From IMG/VR virus record IMGVR_UViG_3300020118_000445, positions 1-38,204 of that record: a DNA stretch of 38,204 nucleotides; one strand, 5' to 3'. The translations under genes were made by a program, and so were the position numbers. Below the pieces are notes generated by a model, which worked only from the letters and a program-made list of their open reading frames with translations, made no database searches and had not been told where the DNA came from. Below are positions 8,964 through 15,282 of the stretch, piece after piece. Position 1 is the first letter of the stretch; every line of letters starts with the position of its first letter. This DNA comes from a virus.

Positions 8964-9325
8964 AGAATTACATTCCTGTTTCACAAGTCTTGACCTGCTT
9001 TGGAATAGGGATTCTTTTGATTCTTTTTGTCATTCAGTCCGGTTGTAAATCTATGCCGCCGTCGATTGATGCAAAATTCTGGGCAGGGGATTCTCAAAAC
9101 GACGGCATTACAAGAGCTCAAGATCATGAAACGATTCCATGCAAGGATTCCAGATTCGATGAATATGTTTGCCAAAGCTATGCTGACTTAAGAAAAATTT
9201 ACCAGACTCTTTTGAAATGCAAACAATGGTCAACGTCATTAGACTCCGAAGACATGGCATTACTGGATTACGTTTTAAAACAGGAAGAGGCCAAGATCCA
9301 GGGAACCAGAAATGGATCTCCATGA
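8960..9325 (+). CDS. Lipoprotein, possible outer-membrane spanin
   Basis: The protein has 121 residues. Residues 1-28 form a signal sequence with an apolar core (about 11-25) that ends VIQSGC. Cys29 is the likely lipidation site, although Gln at -3 is atypical for a lipobox. The mature part has further cysteines near 62, 71 and 88, then a helical, acidic C-terminus. The gene overlaps the preceding gene by four bases and the following membrane coiled-coil gene by 14. Lipoprotein and anchored-helix pairs with overlapping genes are typical of two-component spanins, which fuse inner and outer membranes at lysis. The mature part is longer than Rz1-type proteins, so a surface lipoprotein is an alternative. 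Confidence 0.55.
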   Translation: MKNYIPVSQVLTCFGIGILLILFVIQSGCKSMPPSIDAKFWAGDSQNDGITRAQDHETIPCKDSRFDEYVCQSYADLRKIYQTLLKCKQWSTSLDSEDMALLDYVLKQEEAKIQGTRNGSP

Positions 9326-9509
9326 GGATTATGGTTTAGGATTTTGGATCAAGATCCTTGGAGTTCTGTTATCTCTCACCGTCTCATCGATTATTTTTGT
9401 CTACTCTACCTTTCAAACACGAGCAGATGCCACAAAAGATCAAGACAGCATTGAAAAGAGATTGGAAAGAATCGAAAACAAAGTCGATCGATTATTGAAT
9501 GATCACTGA
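9312..9509 (+). CDS. Membrane-anchored coiled-coil protein, inner spanin or holin-like
   Basis: The protein has 65 residues. One transmembrane segment (about 10-33) is followed by a charged heptad-like helix (about 40-63, IEKRLERIENKVDRLL). This is the topology of small i-spanins and of XhlA-type lysis proteins. It overlaps the lipoprotein gene by 14 bases in another frame. If these are spanins, the lipoprotein comes first, the reverse of the lambda Rz/Rz1 arrangement. It is the last rightward gene before the convergent leftward block. Confidence 0.5.
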   Translation: MDLHEDYGLGFWIKILGVLLSLTVSSIIFVYSTFQTRADATKDQDSIEKRLERIENKVDRLLNDH

Positions 9510-9591
9510 TCTTTGCCTCTCAACAAAAAGCAAGCGATCAACAAACTGAAATAGCTGAATAAAAATATCCACTGTCTGGCATTCATAGTTT

Positions 9592-9708
9592 CATGCGATG
9601 ACTGGGATTTGCATCGGGATAATGCGTGTTCTTGTGCGGGCGAGGATTCGGTTGGATTGCGTGGGTGCAGGCTGTGAATAGCAGAATGAGAAGAATCAAT
9701 ATTTTCAT
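9592..9708 (-). CDS. Tiny putative lipoprotein
   Basis: This is a 38-residue ORF. A strongly apolar N-terminus (residues 4-11) ends LFTAC, giving a lipidation candidate at Cys14 and a Pro/His/Asn-rich mature part. The ATG lies one base after the stop of the upstream gene, and a weak GGGG site precedes it. It is the last gene of the leftward block. Its brevity limits confidence. The family is unknown. Confidence 0.4.
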
Positions 9709-9709
9709 T

Positions 9710-9874
9710 TTAACCCCAAGGAGGAGGAGCCTTGAATTGCTTCAAAATATACGTTTTTCCGAAAAGAATTTTGTACTTCGTGATGAGTCCAGTTCCTTCG
9801 TAGTCACACCAATAATAAGCCCTGCAAAAAAACAATGCGATCCTCTCCCATACCTTAAGCTTGTCAATGCTCAT
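9710..9874 (-). CDS. Small hypothetical protein
   Basis: This is a 54-residue ORF. Its ATG overlaps the previous gene's TGA (ATGA), and a near-perfect GGAGGAG lies five bases upstream. It is rich in Tyr, Trp, Lys and Phe (KVWERIALFF near 7-16, FGKTYILKQF near 38-47) and carries Cys17 and Cys23. The ribosome site and the coupling make it a credible gene. The family is unknown. Confidence 0.6.
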   Translation of the reverse strand: MSIDKLKVWERIALFFCRAYYWCDYEGTGLITKYKILFGKTYILKQFKAPPPWG

Positions 9875-10143
9875 TTCTCCTCCAGGATCTTTTCGATTTC
9901 GGCGAGCGCGTATGAACTATTAGCTGCTACCATATCGTGGTTCTCAAAGTAATCCTCTTCGAGTTCAAGTGCCGCACGATGGAGTTGATGCTTTGCCACA
10001 TGAATCGCCCTACGGTGACGTTCGAGCTGGTCGAGAAGCCACAAGAGATCGTCTTGTGAGGGCGACACAACTGGTGCAATAGGCATAAACGCACTTTTCT
10101 TCCATATTTCCTTCATCCTGGTATCGAGGGGGGTTGGGGTCAT
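9871..10143 (-). CDS. Hypothetical helical protein
   Basis: The protein has 90 residues and is mostly helical. It has a His/Arg-rich region near residues 40-57 and an acidic C-terminus. It overlaps the upstream zinc-ribbon gene and the downstream gene by four bases each, so translation is probably coupled. No motif is recognised. Its place among small early-type genes suggests an accessory takeover function, but nothing in the sequence shows it. Confidence 0.55.
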   Translation of the reverse strand: MTPTPLDTRMKEIWKKSAFMPIAPVVSPSQDDLLWLLDQLERHRRAIHVAKHQLHRAALELEEDYFENHDMVAANSSYALAEIEKILEEK

Positions 10144-10307
10144 GAAAAATAAACATCCTTCTTAATCCAAAACATCCACCATTTTCGCTGGATTAATGTA
10201 TAACCTGATTTTTGACAATCCCAACAAGGATAAAAAATCCCATTCGAAAGATCATAAACAGCATGTTTTTTTGTGCAAACACTACAAGGCATATTATGTT
10301 CTGCCAT
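10140..10307 (-). CDS. Small zinc-ribbon protein
   Basis: The protein has 55 residues, taking the ATG at 10307, which has a GGAGGT site five bases upstream. A start 15 codons earlier has no such site. Two cysteine pairs (CSVC near residues 8-11 and CWDC near 29-32) form a probable zinc ribbon, followed by a Trp/Lys-rich basic tail. Small ribbons of this kind are common in phage early regions and may bind nucleic acid or a host protein. The target is unknown. Confidence 0.6.
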   Translation of the reverse strand: MAEHNMPCSVCTKKHAVYDLSNGIFYPCWDCQKSGYTLIQRKWWMFWIKKDVYFS

Positions 10308-10338
10308 CGGGCTACCTCCAAAATCATTGACAGATATT

Positions 10339-10761
10339 TCAAGTAATTTCATTGTTTGGCTTTCTTAAAATAAAACATGCAATATGCTGACCTATGCCTT
10401 TACCTGGTTTTCCGTCTTCAATCGCACACCATTTTACGTCTTTTAAATTTCTTACCAATGCCCCGGCTTCAAGTAATAAATGGATCCATTTGTAAATTGG
10501 AAATACGAAAACCACTTGTTTACCTTTTTTGTTTTCTTCGATTGCTTTTCTCACCCACGCAGTCGGTCCACTAAAGGGAGGATTTACATAGGTTGATTCT
10601 CCCCACTCAACAGTCAGTCCATCAAAACCTTCCGGTCTTGGATATGGGCATGCATCAAAATCAAAGTGAAATTCTTTGTTCAATGCTTTCATTAGTTCAG
10701 GAGGTGTTAACCAGTAATTTTTTCCATCTTTAGCAATACCAATGCCTTCTCTTGGACTCAT
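10339..10761 (-). CDS. DNA N6-adenine methyltransferase-like protein (phage Dam family)
   Basis: The protein has 140 residues from the ATG at 10761, which follows GGGAG and starts one base after the upstream TGA. The phage Dam-family layout is visible: WLTPPELMKAL near 17-27, DFDACP at 34-39 and catalytic YVNPPFSG at 58-65. An SAM-pocket strand follows (VVFVFP). NPPF is the adenine-N6 methylase motif IV. Homologues methylate phage DNA to evade host restriction or mark it for other processes. It is about the usual length for this short family. No cognate restriction enzyme is seen. Confidence 0.82.
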   Translation of the reverse strand: MSPREGIGIAKDGKNYWLTPPELMKALNKEFHFDFDACPYPRPEGFDGLTVEWGESTYVNPPFSGPTAWVRKAIEENKKGKQVVFVFPIYKWIHLLLEAGALVRNLKDVKWCAIEDGKPGKGIGQHIACFILRKPNNEIT

Positions 10762-10762
10762 C

Positions 10763-11023
10763 TCACTTACTCCCTTCTGCGATGAGTGCGCGGATTCGTG
10801 CAGCACAAATTAAAATATTCGTGACCACCAGTTCTTTTCCTTTTAGTTTTCGAAGCTCTTCTGCTCTGAAGTCACAAACTTTAGCTGCCTCTTCCAAAGC
10901 CGTGCTTCTCGCTTGATTGATGATTTGCTGGAAGCATTCTTCAATGGTCATCGTCTCACTCACTGCCACTCTAGACCAATAGAAATTCGCCCATTCCTTC
11001 GCGGTTTTAGGTTGGTTGGTCAT
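10763..11023 (-). CDS. Hypothetical early-region protein
   Basis: The protein has 86 residues and is helical. It contains ARSTALEEAAKVCD near 38-51 and a basic Leu-rich segment ending AARIRALI. These phrases recur in small phage and prophage proteins of unknown function (recalled, not searched). It abuts its upstream neighbour with no spare base and ends one base before the methylase start, so the three genes form a tight translational unit. Confidence 0.6.
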   Translation of the reverse strand: MTNQPKTAKEWANFYWSRVAVSETMTIEECFQQIINQARSTALEEAAKVCDFRAEELRKLKGKELVVTNILICAARIRALIAEGSK

Positions 11024-11293
11024 TCAATAATCTCCGTCATCTTCGTTCGGTAGCAATTCATTGACCTGACTCTCGAGAAGACCGAATTCATGTTTCAATA
11101 TCGTTCGTTTAACCTTCCTGGTCACTCCAGTCATGTTCACAATTCCATTGATCTCCTTCAATTTATCGTTTAATCCCTGCTGAATGACCTTCCAATCATC
11201 CGGATGAATAATTAAATTGTCCGGCTTTATTCTTACCGTCATCGCCTCCCTCTTCAACATGTCCAAGGAGTCCTTGAGCGATTTGGCGCTCAT
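11024..11293 (-). CDS. Hypothetical protein
   Basis: The protein has 89 residues and is alpha-rich, with alternating charged stretches and an acidic C-terminus (LLPNEDDGDY). There is no Cys, signal sequence or membrane segment. It overlaps the upstream gene by four bases and touches the next. The IIHPDDWKVI segment (28-37) is the most distinctive part. Function is unknown. Confidence 0.55.
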   Translation of the reverse strand: MSAKSLKDSLDMLKREAMTVRIKPDNLIIHPDDWKVIQQGLNDKLKEINGIVNMTGVTRKVKRTILKHEFGLLESQVNELLPNEDDGDY

Positions 11294-11499
11294 TTCTTCA
11301 CCTTCAATAGCGCTCGGAGTTGTTTACCACAGGGCATATGCCTCATTGAGATTTGTATGCATTCCTCAATGGCTTCTTCCCTCGCTATCTCCATCACGCG
11401 CTCGAAGTCCTTCTTCAAGATGGCCCTCCAAGTCCGATCCGCGAACCATTCACTGGCGAACTTCTGTGCGATCTTGAGCTTGAGGTTCATTCTTCCCAC
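11290..11499 (-). CDS. Hypothetical basic helical protein
   Basis: The protein has up to 69 residues and is strongly basic at both ends. The alternative ATG three codons in (11490) follows GGGAAG and may be the true start. It overlaps its neighbours by a few bases on both sides. The IAREEAIEECIQ stretch (37-48) is a helix common in small phage proteins. No function can be assigned. Confidence 0.5.
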   Translation of the reverse strand: MGRMNLKLKIAQKFASEWFADRTWRAILKKDFERVMEIAREEAIEECIQISMRHMPCGKQLRALLKVKK

Positions 11500-11705
11500 T
11501 CTCCGATAATGTCTAAGCCGCTTTCCCGGTTTAAATAAATTCCATCCCTATAAAACATTCCATCTTCGCACCAAGAGGAACTCGACCATGACTGATCTAT
11601 TAAACATGCTCCACGAATGGGGTACGATCCAAAATCATCCACCGCGTAAATCCTGGCCTTGTTTCCGTCCCTGCATTTGTAGAATTTACCTACTTCGATC
11701 TTCAT
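11487..11705 (-). CDS. Hypothetical small beta-rich protein
   Basis: The protein has 72 residues. The start KIEVGKFYKCRDGNKARIYA resembles an SH3-like small beta fold seen in phage early proteins (recognition by eye). The end is acidic. The GGGAG in the tail of the upstream repeat-bearing small ORF could serve as its ribosome site. That ORF ends six bases before this ATG, so translation may depend on it. Function is unknown. Confidence 0.6.
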   Translation of the reverse strand: MKIEVGKFYKCRDGNKARIYAVDDFGSYPIRGACLIDQSWSSSSWCEDGMFYRDGIYLNRESGLDIIGEWEE

Positions 11706-11711
11706 GCGTTC

Positions 11712-11849
11712 TTATACTCCCAACCCCAACCCCGACCCCGACCGCGATCGCGACCCCGACCACGACCCCGACCGCGACCACGACCACGACCACGACCGCG
11801 ACCACGACCACGACTTATCAAAACCTGTCAGGATCAATGCTTGGTTCAT
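11712..11849 (-). CDS. Ser-Trp/Arg/Gly dipeptide-repeat small ORF
   Basis: This is a 45-residue ORF whose ATG overlaps the upstream stop as ATGA, behind AAAGGG. After 12 ordinary residues it becomes 14 dipeptides of Ser followed by Trp, Arg or Gly, then LGLGV and a stop. The dipeptides are the direct reading of a 16-unit hexamer repeat. Coupling and the next gene's start six bases after its stop argue that it is translated. However, the hexamer lacks stops in several frames, so the ORF may be a by-product of the repeat. Confidence 0.4.
   Translation of the reverse strand: MNQALILTGFDKSWSWSRSWSWSWSRSGSWSGSRSRSGSGLGLGV
11719..11814. repeat. Degenerate 6-bp tandem repeat, 16 units
   Basis: Sixteen consecutive hexamers fit C-[CAG]-C-[AG]-A-[CT]. 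Most are CACGAC, CGCGAC or CCCGAC, with two CCCAAC at the left end. The tract is far richer in C and G than its surroundings. Units vary mainly at their second base, as expected for slippage followed by point change. Confidence 0.9.
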
Positions 11850-12214
11850 TTTTGCCCTTTCGGAAGGGCATGCCTCCAAAGCGTGGCGTCAATGATAGAG
11901 CCCCGACCCACAATCACATCGTCCTGAAAACCCTCGTACTCATTGATCTTGCCGTCTTTAATGCAATCAAAGAAACGGCCATCGTCCGCAATCCAAGCCG
12001 CTTCTTCGAGCACGAGCTCTTTGGCTGTGACCTTCACAAGCCGTCCCGTTAAGTGATGGGTCACTGTACGGATAAAATAACTTTTGCCCACTTGATAGGG
12101 ATGAGAGCCTTCGCTGCTCGGTCCTTTCAATAAGGATTGAATATGCTTGATTTGCTTTACGGTTAGATTATCCAGATTATCGATTTCCATTTTTTCTCCT
12201 TCTTGTGTTTTCAT
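11846..12214 (-). CDS. Conserved phage hypothetical protein
   Basis: The protein has 122 residues from the ATG at 12214 (ATGA overlap with the sigma-like gene and GGAGG eight bases upstream). It has 114 residues from the ATG at 12190, which follows AAGGAG at ideal spacing. Either start could be used. The core near residues 45-75 in the long numbering (SYFIRTVTHHLTGRLVKV, then ELVLEEAAWIADDGRF) recalls a widespread phage and prophage family of unknown function. It is beta-rich with an acidic N-terminal helix. Confidence 0.65.
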   Translation of the reverse strand: MKTQEGEKMEIDNLDNLTVKQIKHIQSLLKGPSSEGSHPYQVGKSYFIRTVTHHLTGRLVKVTAKELVLEEAAWIADDGRFFDCIKDGKINEYEGFQDDVIVGRGSIIDATLWRHALPKGQK

Positions 12215-12660
12215 TTCTTCATCCTCCCGAACTTCATCCTCAACCTCTCTAACCTCTGCTTCACGACGTCCTCAGAGCACCCCAGCACGTCCGCCACCTC
12301 GCGCGCGTAGTACCCGTAGGCGAAGTAGAGCTGCGCGGTCACGCGGTCCTCCACGCTGAATTCCCTCACGATCCCTTGGCAATCCAGGGCTTCCGCGGCG
12401 GTCATCTCGTAGCTCCTGAGCTCTTTGAGCTCCTCGTCCGATAAATCAACCCGCTCTCTTCTGTGCTTCCGGTAACTCTTCGTGTCCGCTCGTGCAGCAT
12501 CTGAAACTGCCTGATCGATGGATTGGCGACTATGTGGTCTCTCCAGAAATCCAAGTATGACTTGTTGGGCGTAGTCGTCGGCAACTTCTGGTTTAAGGTA
12601 ACGTACAAGCGCTCTTCGGTAAGCGCGCTTCCTGAATCTTTTCGCTTCCTCATCGGTCAT
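12211..12660 (-). CDS. Sigma-like factor with C-terminal HTH (region 4-type)
   Basis: The protein has 149 residues. The N-terminal half (about 10-65) is helical and basic and recalls sigma region 2 of ECF-type factors (ALVRYLKPEVADDYAQQV). The C-terminal half (about 103-145) has a region-4-like helix-turn-helix: VEDRVTAQLYFAYGYY, then REVADVLGCSEDVVKQR. It could redirect host RNA polymerase or act as a sigma-like regulator of later genes. Its DNA is visibly richer in G and C than its neighbours (notably 12250-12420), which hints at a separate origin. A non-sigma HTH regulator is an alternative. Confidence 0.65.
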   Translation of the reverse strand: MTDEEAKRFRKRAYRRALVRYLKPEVADDYAQQVILGFLERPHSRQSIDQAVSDAARADTKSYRKHRRERVDLSDEELKELRSYEMTAAEALDCQGIVREFSVEDRVTAQLYFAYGYYAREVADVLGCSEDVVKQRLERLRMKFGRMKK

Positions 12661-12869
12661 TCCTTCAGCATACGCTCAAGCCAATCCGCGTAAAGCTCGC
12701 AATATTTCAATGTGCTATACGCCGGAGCCTTCCGGAGCCGTTCCACGGCCTTCCTAAATCCGAATTCACAACCCTTCAAGAACAGCTCATCGTGATCATC
12801 GGTATGCTGAATCCTGATTTCTTCGTTCTCGAAATCATCCCTGACGCGGTTGATTTTTTTCATATCCAT
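12657..12869 (-). CDS. Hypothetical protein upstream of sigma-like factor
   Basis: The protein has 70 residues. It is charged and helical, with Cys33 and Cys57, and ends YADWLERMLKE. Its stop overlaps the start of the sigma-like gene by four bases. AAGGAATGG upstream of the ATG is a plausible ribosome site. No family is recognised. Confidence 0.55.
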   Translation of the reverse strand: MDMKKINRVRDDFENEEIRIQHTDDHDELFLKGCEFGFRKAVERLRKAPAYSTLKYCELYADWLERMLKE

Positions 12870-12873
12870 TCCT

Positions 12874-13047
12874 TCAGTATTCTGGCGGCCTGCGCCCTTG
12901 AAAGAGTCTTTTGATCAAAAGGAATGGAAACCACAGAGGTGCACTCACTAAGGCAAAAGCACAAATGATGAAATAAGAGTAAAAAAAGATGCACATCTCT
13001 ACCCCATCCATCATCTCGCCCTCTAGATTTTTTAAGAAATCTCGCAT
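12874..13047 (-). CDS. Small membrane protein
   Basis: This is a 57-residue ORF. It has an acidic amphipathic start (1-16), a hydrophobic region from about 18 to 46 that is long enough for one span or a tight hairpin, and a basic, Pro-containing tail (KRLFQGRRPPEY). The ATG lies three bases after the upstream gene's stop, behind AAGGA-type sites. Topology suggests an inner-membrane protein with its basic end in the cytoplasm. Function is unknown. Confidence 0.55.
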   Translation of the reverse strand: MRDFLKNLEGEMMDGVEMCIFFYSYFIICAFALVSAPLWFPFLLIKRLFQGRRPPEY

Positions 13048-13050
13048 TCC

Positions 13051-13728
13051 TTATAGTTCCTTTCTTGGTGCAGATTCCCTCAAGAGCTCAAGGAGCTTCT
13101 CGGATTGCGCGATCCTCCATTCGGATCTTTTAGAAGCAGAACCAGCATAAGCAGCAGCATAAGCAGCAGCATAAGCAGCATAAGCAGCAGTAGCATAAGT
13201 AGCATCAGCAGCAGTAGCAGCATTAGCAGCAGTAGCAGCAGTAGCAGCAGTAGCATAAGTAGCATCAGCAGCAGCAGCAGTCCATTGCTCTTTTGTTATA
13301 TCTTCGCCGTTTAATTTTTTAGAATAAAGATCAGCGACCTCCTGGATCGCTTTCCGTTGCCGGTCCGTCCTCGCGAACTGCAACACGCCATACTTTTCAT
13401 TAACCAGCAGCCAAACTGCAAACATTGGCCATACATTCGAGAGATCAACACCCACTGGGACAGCGCTCAAGAACCTCTCAGGCCACGTCATGGCGAGCCC
13501 GTTCGGCAGGCTTTCGAATATCCCGTCCTCAAGTCTAGCTAGGATCCTGGGGATGCCGAGTTTATCTTCATAGTCCGCGTGGTCACCAGAATGAACTGTG
13601 CACCCGACGGCGCAACCCTTTCCATTCTCCCAGTATTGTCCCTTGACGATTTCATCCGCTAGGGCATGAGCTTGGATACGAGCCAAATATTTTTCCTTGA
13701 TCTCGGGTTTACCGTGAAAAGACAGCAT
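13051..13728 (-). CDS. Phage protein with Ala/Tyr/Thr-rich repeat domain
   Basis: The protein has 225 residues. Residues 1-145 form a conserved-looking globular part (GKGCAVGCTVHSGDHADYE near 37-55 and WPERFLSAVPVG near 82-93) that I recall from many uncharacterised phage proteins. Residues about 149-200 are a low-complexity run of A-T-A-A, A-Y-A-A and A-D-A-T-Y units encoded by imperfect GCA/GCT trinucleotides. A charged helical end follows. The Ala-rich repeat varies in length between relatives of this family (recollection). Function is unknown. It ends three bases before the small membrane-protein gene. Confidence 0.7.
   Translation of the reverse strand: MLSFHGKPEIKEKYLARIQAHALADEIVKGQYWENGKGCAVGCTVHSGDHADYEDKLGIPRILARLEDGIFESLPNGLAMTWPERFLSAVPVGVDLSNVWPMFAVWLLVNEKYGVLQFARTDRQRKAIQEVADLYSKKLNGEDITKEQWTAAAADATYATAATAATAANAATAADATYATAAYAAYAAAYAAAYAGSASKRSEWRIAQSEKLLELLRESAPRKEL
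13143..13281. repeat. Imperfect trinucleotide (GCA-type) repeat within a gene
   Basis: The plus strand reads almost entirely as AGC, ATA and AGT triplets in groups, giving poly-Ala/Thr/Tyr in the coding strand and open frames on both strands. It lies in frame inside the gene at 13051-13728, so expansions and contractions would keep the frame. Confidence 0.85.
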
Positions 13729-13729
13729 A

Positions 13730-14602
13730 TTATTTCACACTTTCTTGGAGTTGATCCATGCATTTCTCATAGCCTAAAGGAATGAGATTGAGGAGTTGAT
13801 CGAATTGTTTCTTATTCAATTGTTTCTTGGAATCTAAGCCATAGGCGTATTTCATGTATTCTTTCAATTTCTCATCCGTCCATCCGCTTTCTTTAGCTCG
13901 AATGATCAAAAGCCTCACCTGGGCTTCACTGACGAAAGAATGAGAAACGGGTACAGGTTTGATTTCTGAAACAGGAGGAGTGGAAAGAGAGCTAGGAATT
14001 TTCTCCTCCTGTTCCAGTGATGCCCCTACTGGCAACAAGCAGCTTGGTTCAGTAGAGGCATTCGAGACAGAAGGCACTATTACCTCTGTCTTACCTTCAG
14101 GCTCTTGGCCTAATTCTTCTGCGGTGTAACTGACTCCCGCCAAGGCGTCCGGGAAAATGGCTCTCGCCATCGCGCTAATGCAACGAGCTCTGAGCATAGC
14201 GGTGGGATAAGAGATCCAGGGACCTTTAGAAGCCAGCCCTGCTTTTTTAGCATCGTCCATATTGAATTCAAATCGCGCGGGTTTACCTTTTGGGCGACAG
14301 GCTTCAATGATGCATTTTTGAGCATCGGTATGAATAAAATCAACGTTCGCACCAGGAACGCGTTGATAGATCATGGCCAGCATGAGTTCACTACTCATCG
14401 TGGGTTTCCCGTTGACGACAGCGATTTGAGAGAAGGCTTGCATGGGCGGAATACCGAGCTCACGTCCTTTCAGCATGATCACAATGGCTTGTTCAGGAGT
14501 TTTAATGGTGGTGGGAAGAAATCCGCTTTGAACCGCCATACGACCGAGTTCCTTCATGGTCTGAAATTCTTGAGGAGAAGGCATGATAGTCAGGTCATTC
14601 AT
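13730..14602 (-). CDS. RecT-like single-strand annealing protein
   Basis: The protein has 290 residues. The N-terminal core resembles RecT-family recombinases: MAVQSGFLPTTIKTPEQA near 22-39, then a GRELGIPPMQAFSQI-type stretch and VVNGKPTMSSELMLAM near 62-77. ISYPTAMLRARC follows around 140. The segment 175-230 is a Pro/Ser-rich linker. The last 65 residues are a basic helical module that may bind DNA or a partner. RecT proteins coat single-stranded DNA and anneal complementary strands during phage recombination and replication. No paired exonuclease is recognised nearby. The start overlaps the upstream stop by a few bases. Confidence 0.75.
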   Translation of the reverse strand: MNDLTIMPSPQEFQTMKELGRMAVQSGFLPTTIKTPEQAIVIMLKGRELGIPPMQAFSQIAVVNGKPTMSSELMLAMIYQRVPGANVDFIHTDAQKCIIEACRPKGKPARFEFNMDDAKKAGLASKGPWISYPTAMLRARCISAMARAIFPDALAGVSYTAEELGQEPEGKTEVIVPSVSNASTEPSCLLPVGASLEQEEKIPSSLSTPPVSEIKPVPVSHSFVSEAQVRLLIIRAKESGWTDEKLKEYMKYAYGLDSKKQLNKKQFDQLLNLIPLGYEKCMDQLQESVK

Positions 14603-14801
14603 AATTGTTTTCCAATCGATCGATCAAAGTCAGAAGAGTATTAATGATTCTTTTTTGATGCTGAACTTCTTTTTTTTGTTTCTCGATCTGATCTTGTAAG
14701 ATTTCTTGTGGACTCTTTTCATAGGGAGCAGGACCAGATGCGGCGTGCATCAAATCATTTTGAGCCGTGAGAATGTGTTGCTGAAGAATGGATTCAGACA
14801 T
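14595..14801 (-). CDS. Small coiled-coil protein before RecT
   Basis: The protein has 68 residues. The C-terminal half (about 30-65) is a charged heptad-like helix. An AAGGAG site lies six bases before the ATG. Its stop overlaps the RecT-like start by eight bases, so the two are probably coupled. It could be a RecT accessory. No family is recognised. Confidence 0.55.
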   Translation of the reverse strand: MSESILQQHILTAQNDLMHAASGPAPYEKSPQEILQDQIEKQKKEVQHQKRIINTLLTLIDRLENNYE

Positions 14802-14838
14802 TTTAACTCCTTATTTCAGTGATTGAACTCCAAAAATA

Positions 14839-14945
14839 AGAAAGCCTGGTCGGCACGTCGAAGTGAAACCAGGCTTTCTATCGACAAAAGAAATCCGTAA
14901 ATGAGGGAGGATATTCTTTTGTCAAAACTTGTTTTCGACGTGCTG
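14839..14945 (-). ncRNA. Structured leader: terminator-like hairpin with pseudoknot potential
   Basis: Three long complementary pairs lie in 107 bases. S1 is 14839-14850 with 14868-14879 (12 perfect pairs). S2 is 14851-14862, inside the S1 loop, with 14934-14945 (11 Watson-Crick pairs plus one G-U). S3 is 14883-14892 with 14914-14923 (10 perfect pairs), between them. S1 and S2 can form together only as a pseudoknot. Read leftward, S1 is followed by TTATTTTT, so it looks like an intrinsic terminator placed before the coiled-coil/recT genes. It may be an attenuator or simply the terminator of the gene at 14988-15266. A fourth, weaker hairpin (14970-14976 with 14990-14996) overlaps that gene's stop. 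Confidence 0.6.
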
Positions 14946-14987
14946 AGGACTCAATAAGAGAGCCGAAAAGAGAAGTCAAATCTTTTT

Positions 14988-15266
14988 TTACTTCTCCCAT
15001 TCTTTGGGGAAATGTCCGGCTGAATCTCTCCATTTGGCATCAAAGGCCTCATCGAGGATTTGAGACACGATGTCGGGTTTGCGGATGAAGCCTCGTAATT
15101 CCTTTTTAAAGCCCTCTAATCGAATTCTGGTGCGTTTCATGAGCTTTTGAGCACGCTCGATCTTCTCGACGTCTTTCGTTGATTTCGCCATCTCATGAGC
15201 CAGGACGGCCGCGCAATAGTTCACACAAGCGAGATGAGCCTTCTGCCGATTACTTGACTTATTCAT
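14988..15266 (-). CDS. Hypothetical basic helical protein
   Basis: The protein has 92 residues. It is highly basic and helical to about residue 60 (KIERAQKLMKRTRIRLEGF near 35-53), with a Trp-containing end. It is the first gene of the leftward block. A promoter lies just upstream, whose predicted transcription start is within about three bases of the ATG, so the mRNA may be leaderless. No Shine-Dalgarno sequence is visible. The family is unknown. Confidence 0.55.
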   Translation of the reverse strand: MNKSSNRQKAHLACVNYCAAVLAHEMAKSTKDVEKIERAQKLMKRTRIRLEGFKKELRGFIRKPDIVSQILDEAFDAKWRDSAGHFPKEWEK

Positions 15267-15282
15267 CCAGGTATACTATACT
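15254..15282 (+). promoter_or_regulatory. Strong sigma-70-type promoter (rightward)
   Basis: TTGACT at 15254-15259 and TATACT at 15277-15282 are separated by 17 bases. Both hexamers match consensus at five of six positions. It points at the small lipoprotein gene at 15312, about 22 bases beyond the expected start. Its -35 lies within the first codons of the leftward gene. Confidence 0.7.

Noticed and set aside
9510-9591. Terminator between the convergent lysis and early blocks
   Set aside because: Checked by eye on both strands; no stable hairpin with a uridine tract is visible in these bases.
14934-14976. Hammerhead-ribozyme-like core (CTGAGGA, later GAAA) downstream of the S2 strand
   Set aside because: CUGANGA and GAAA are present, but the base pair that should close stem II is a C-C mismatch, four extra bases lie before GAAA, and no stem III partner exists.
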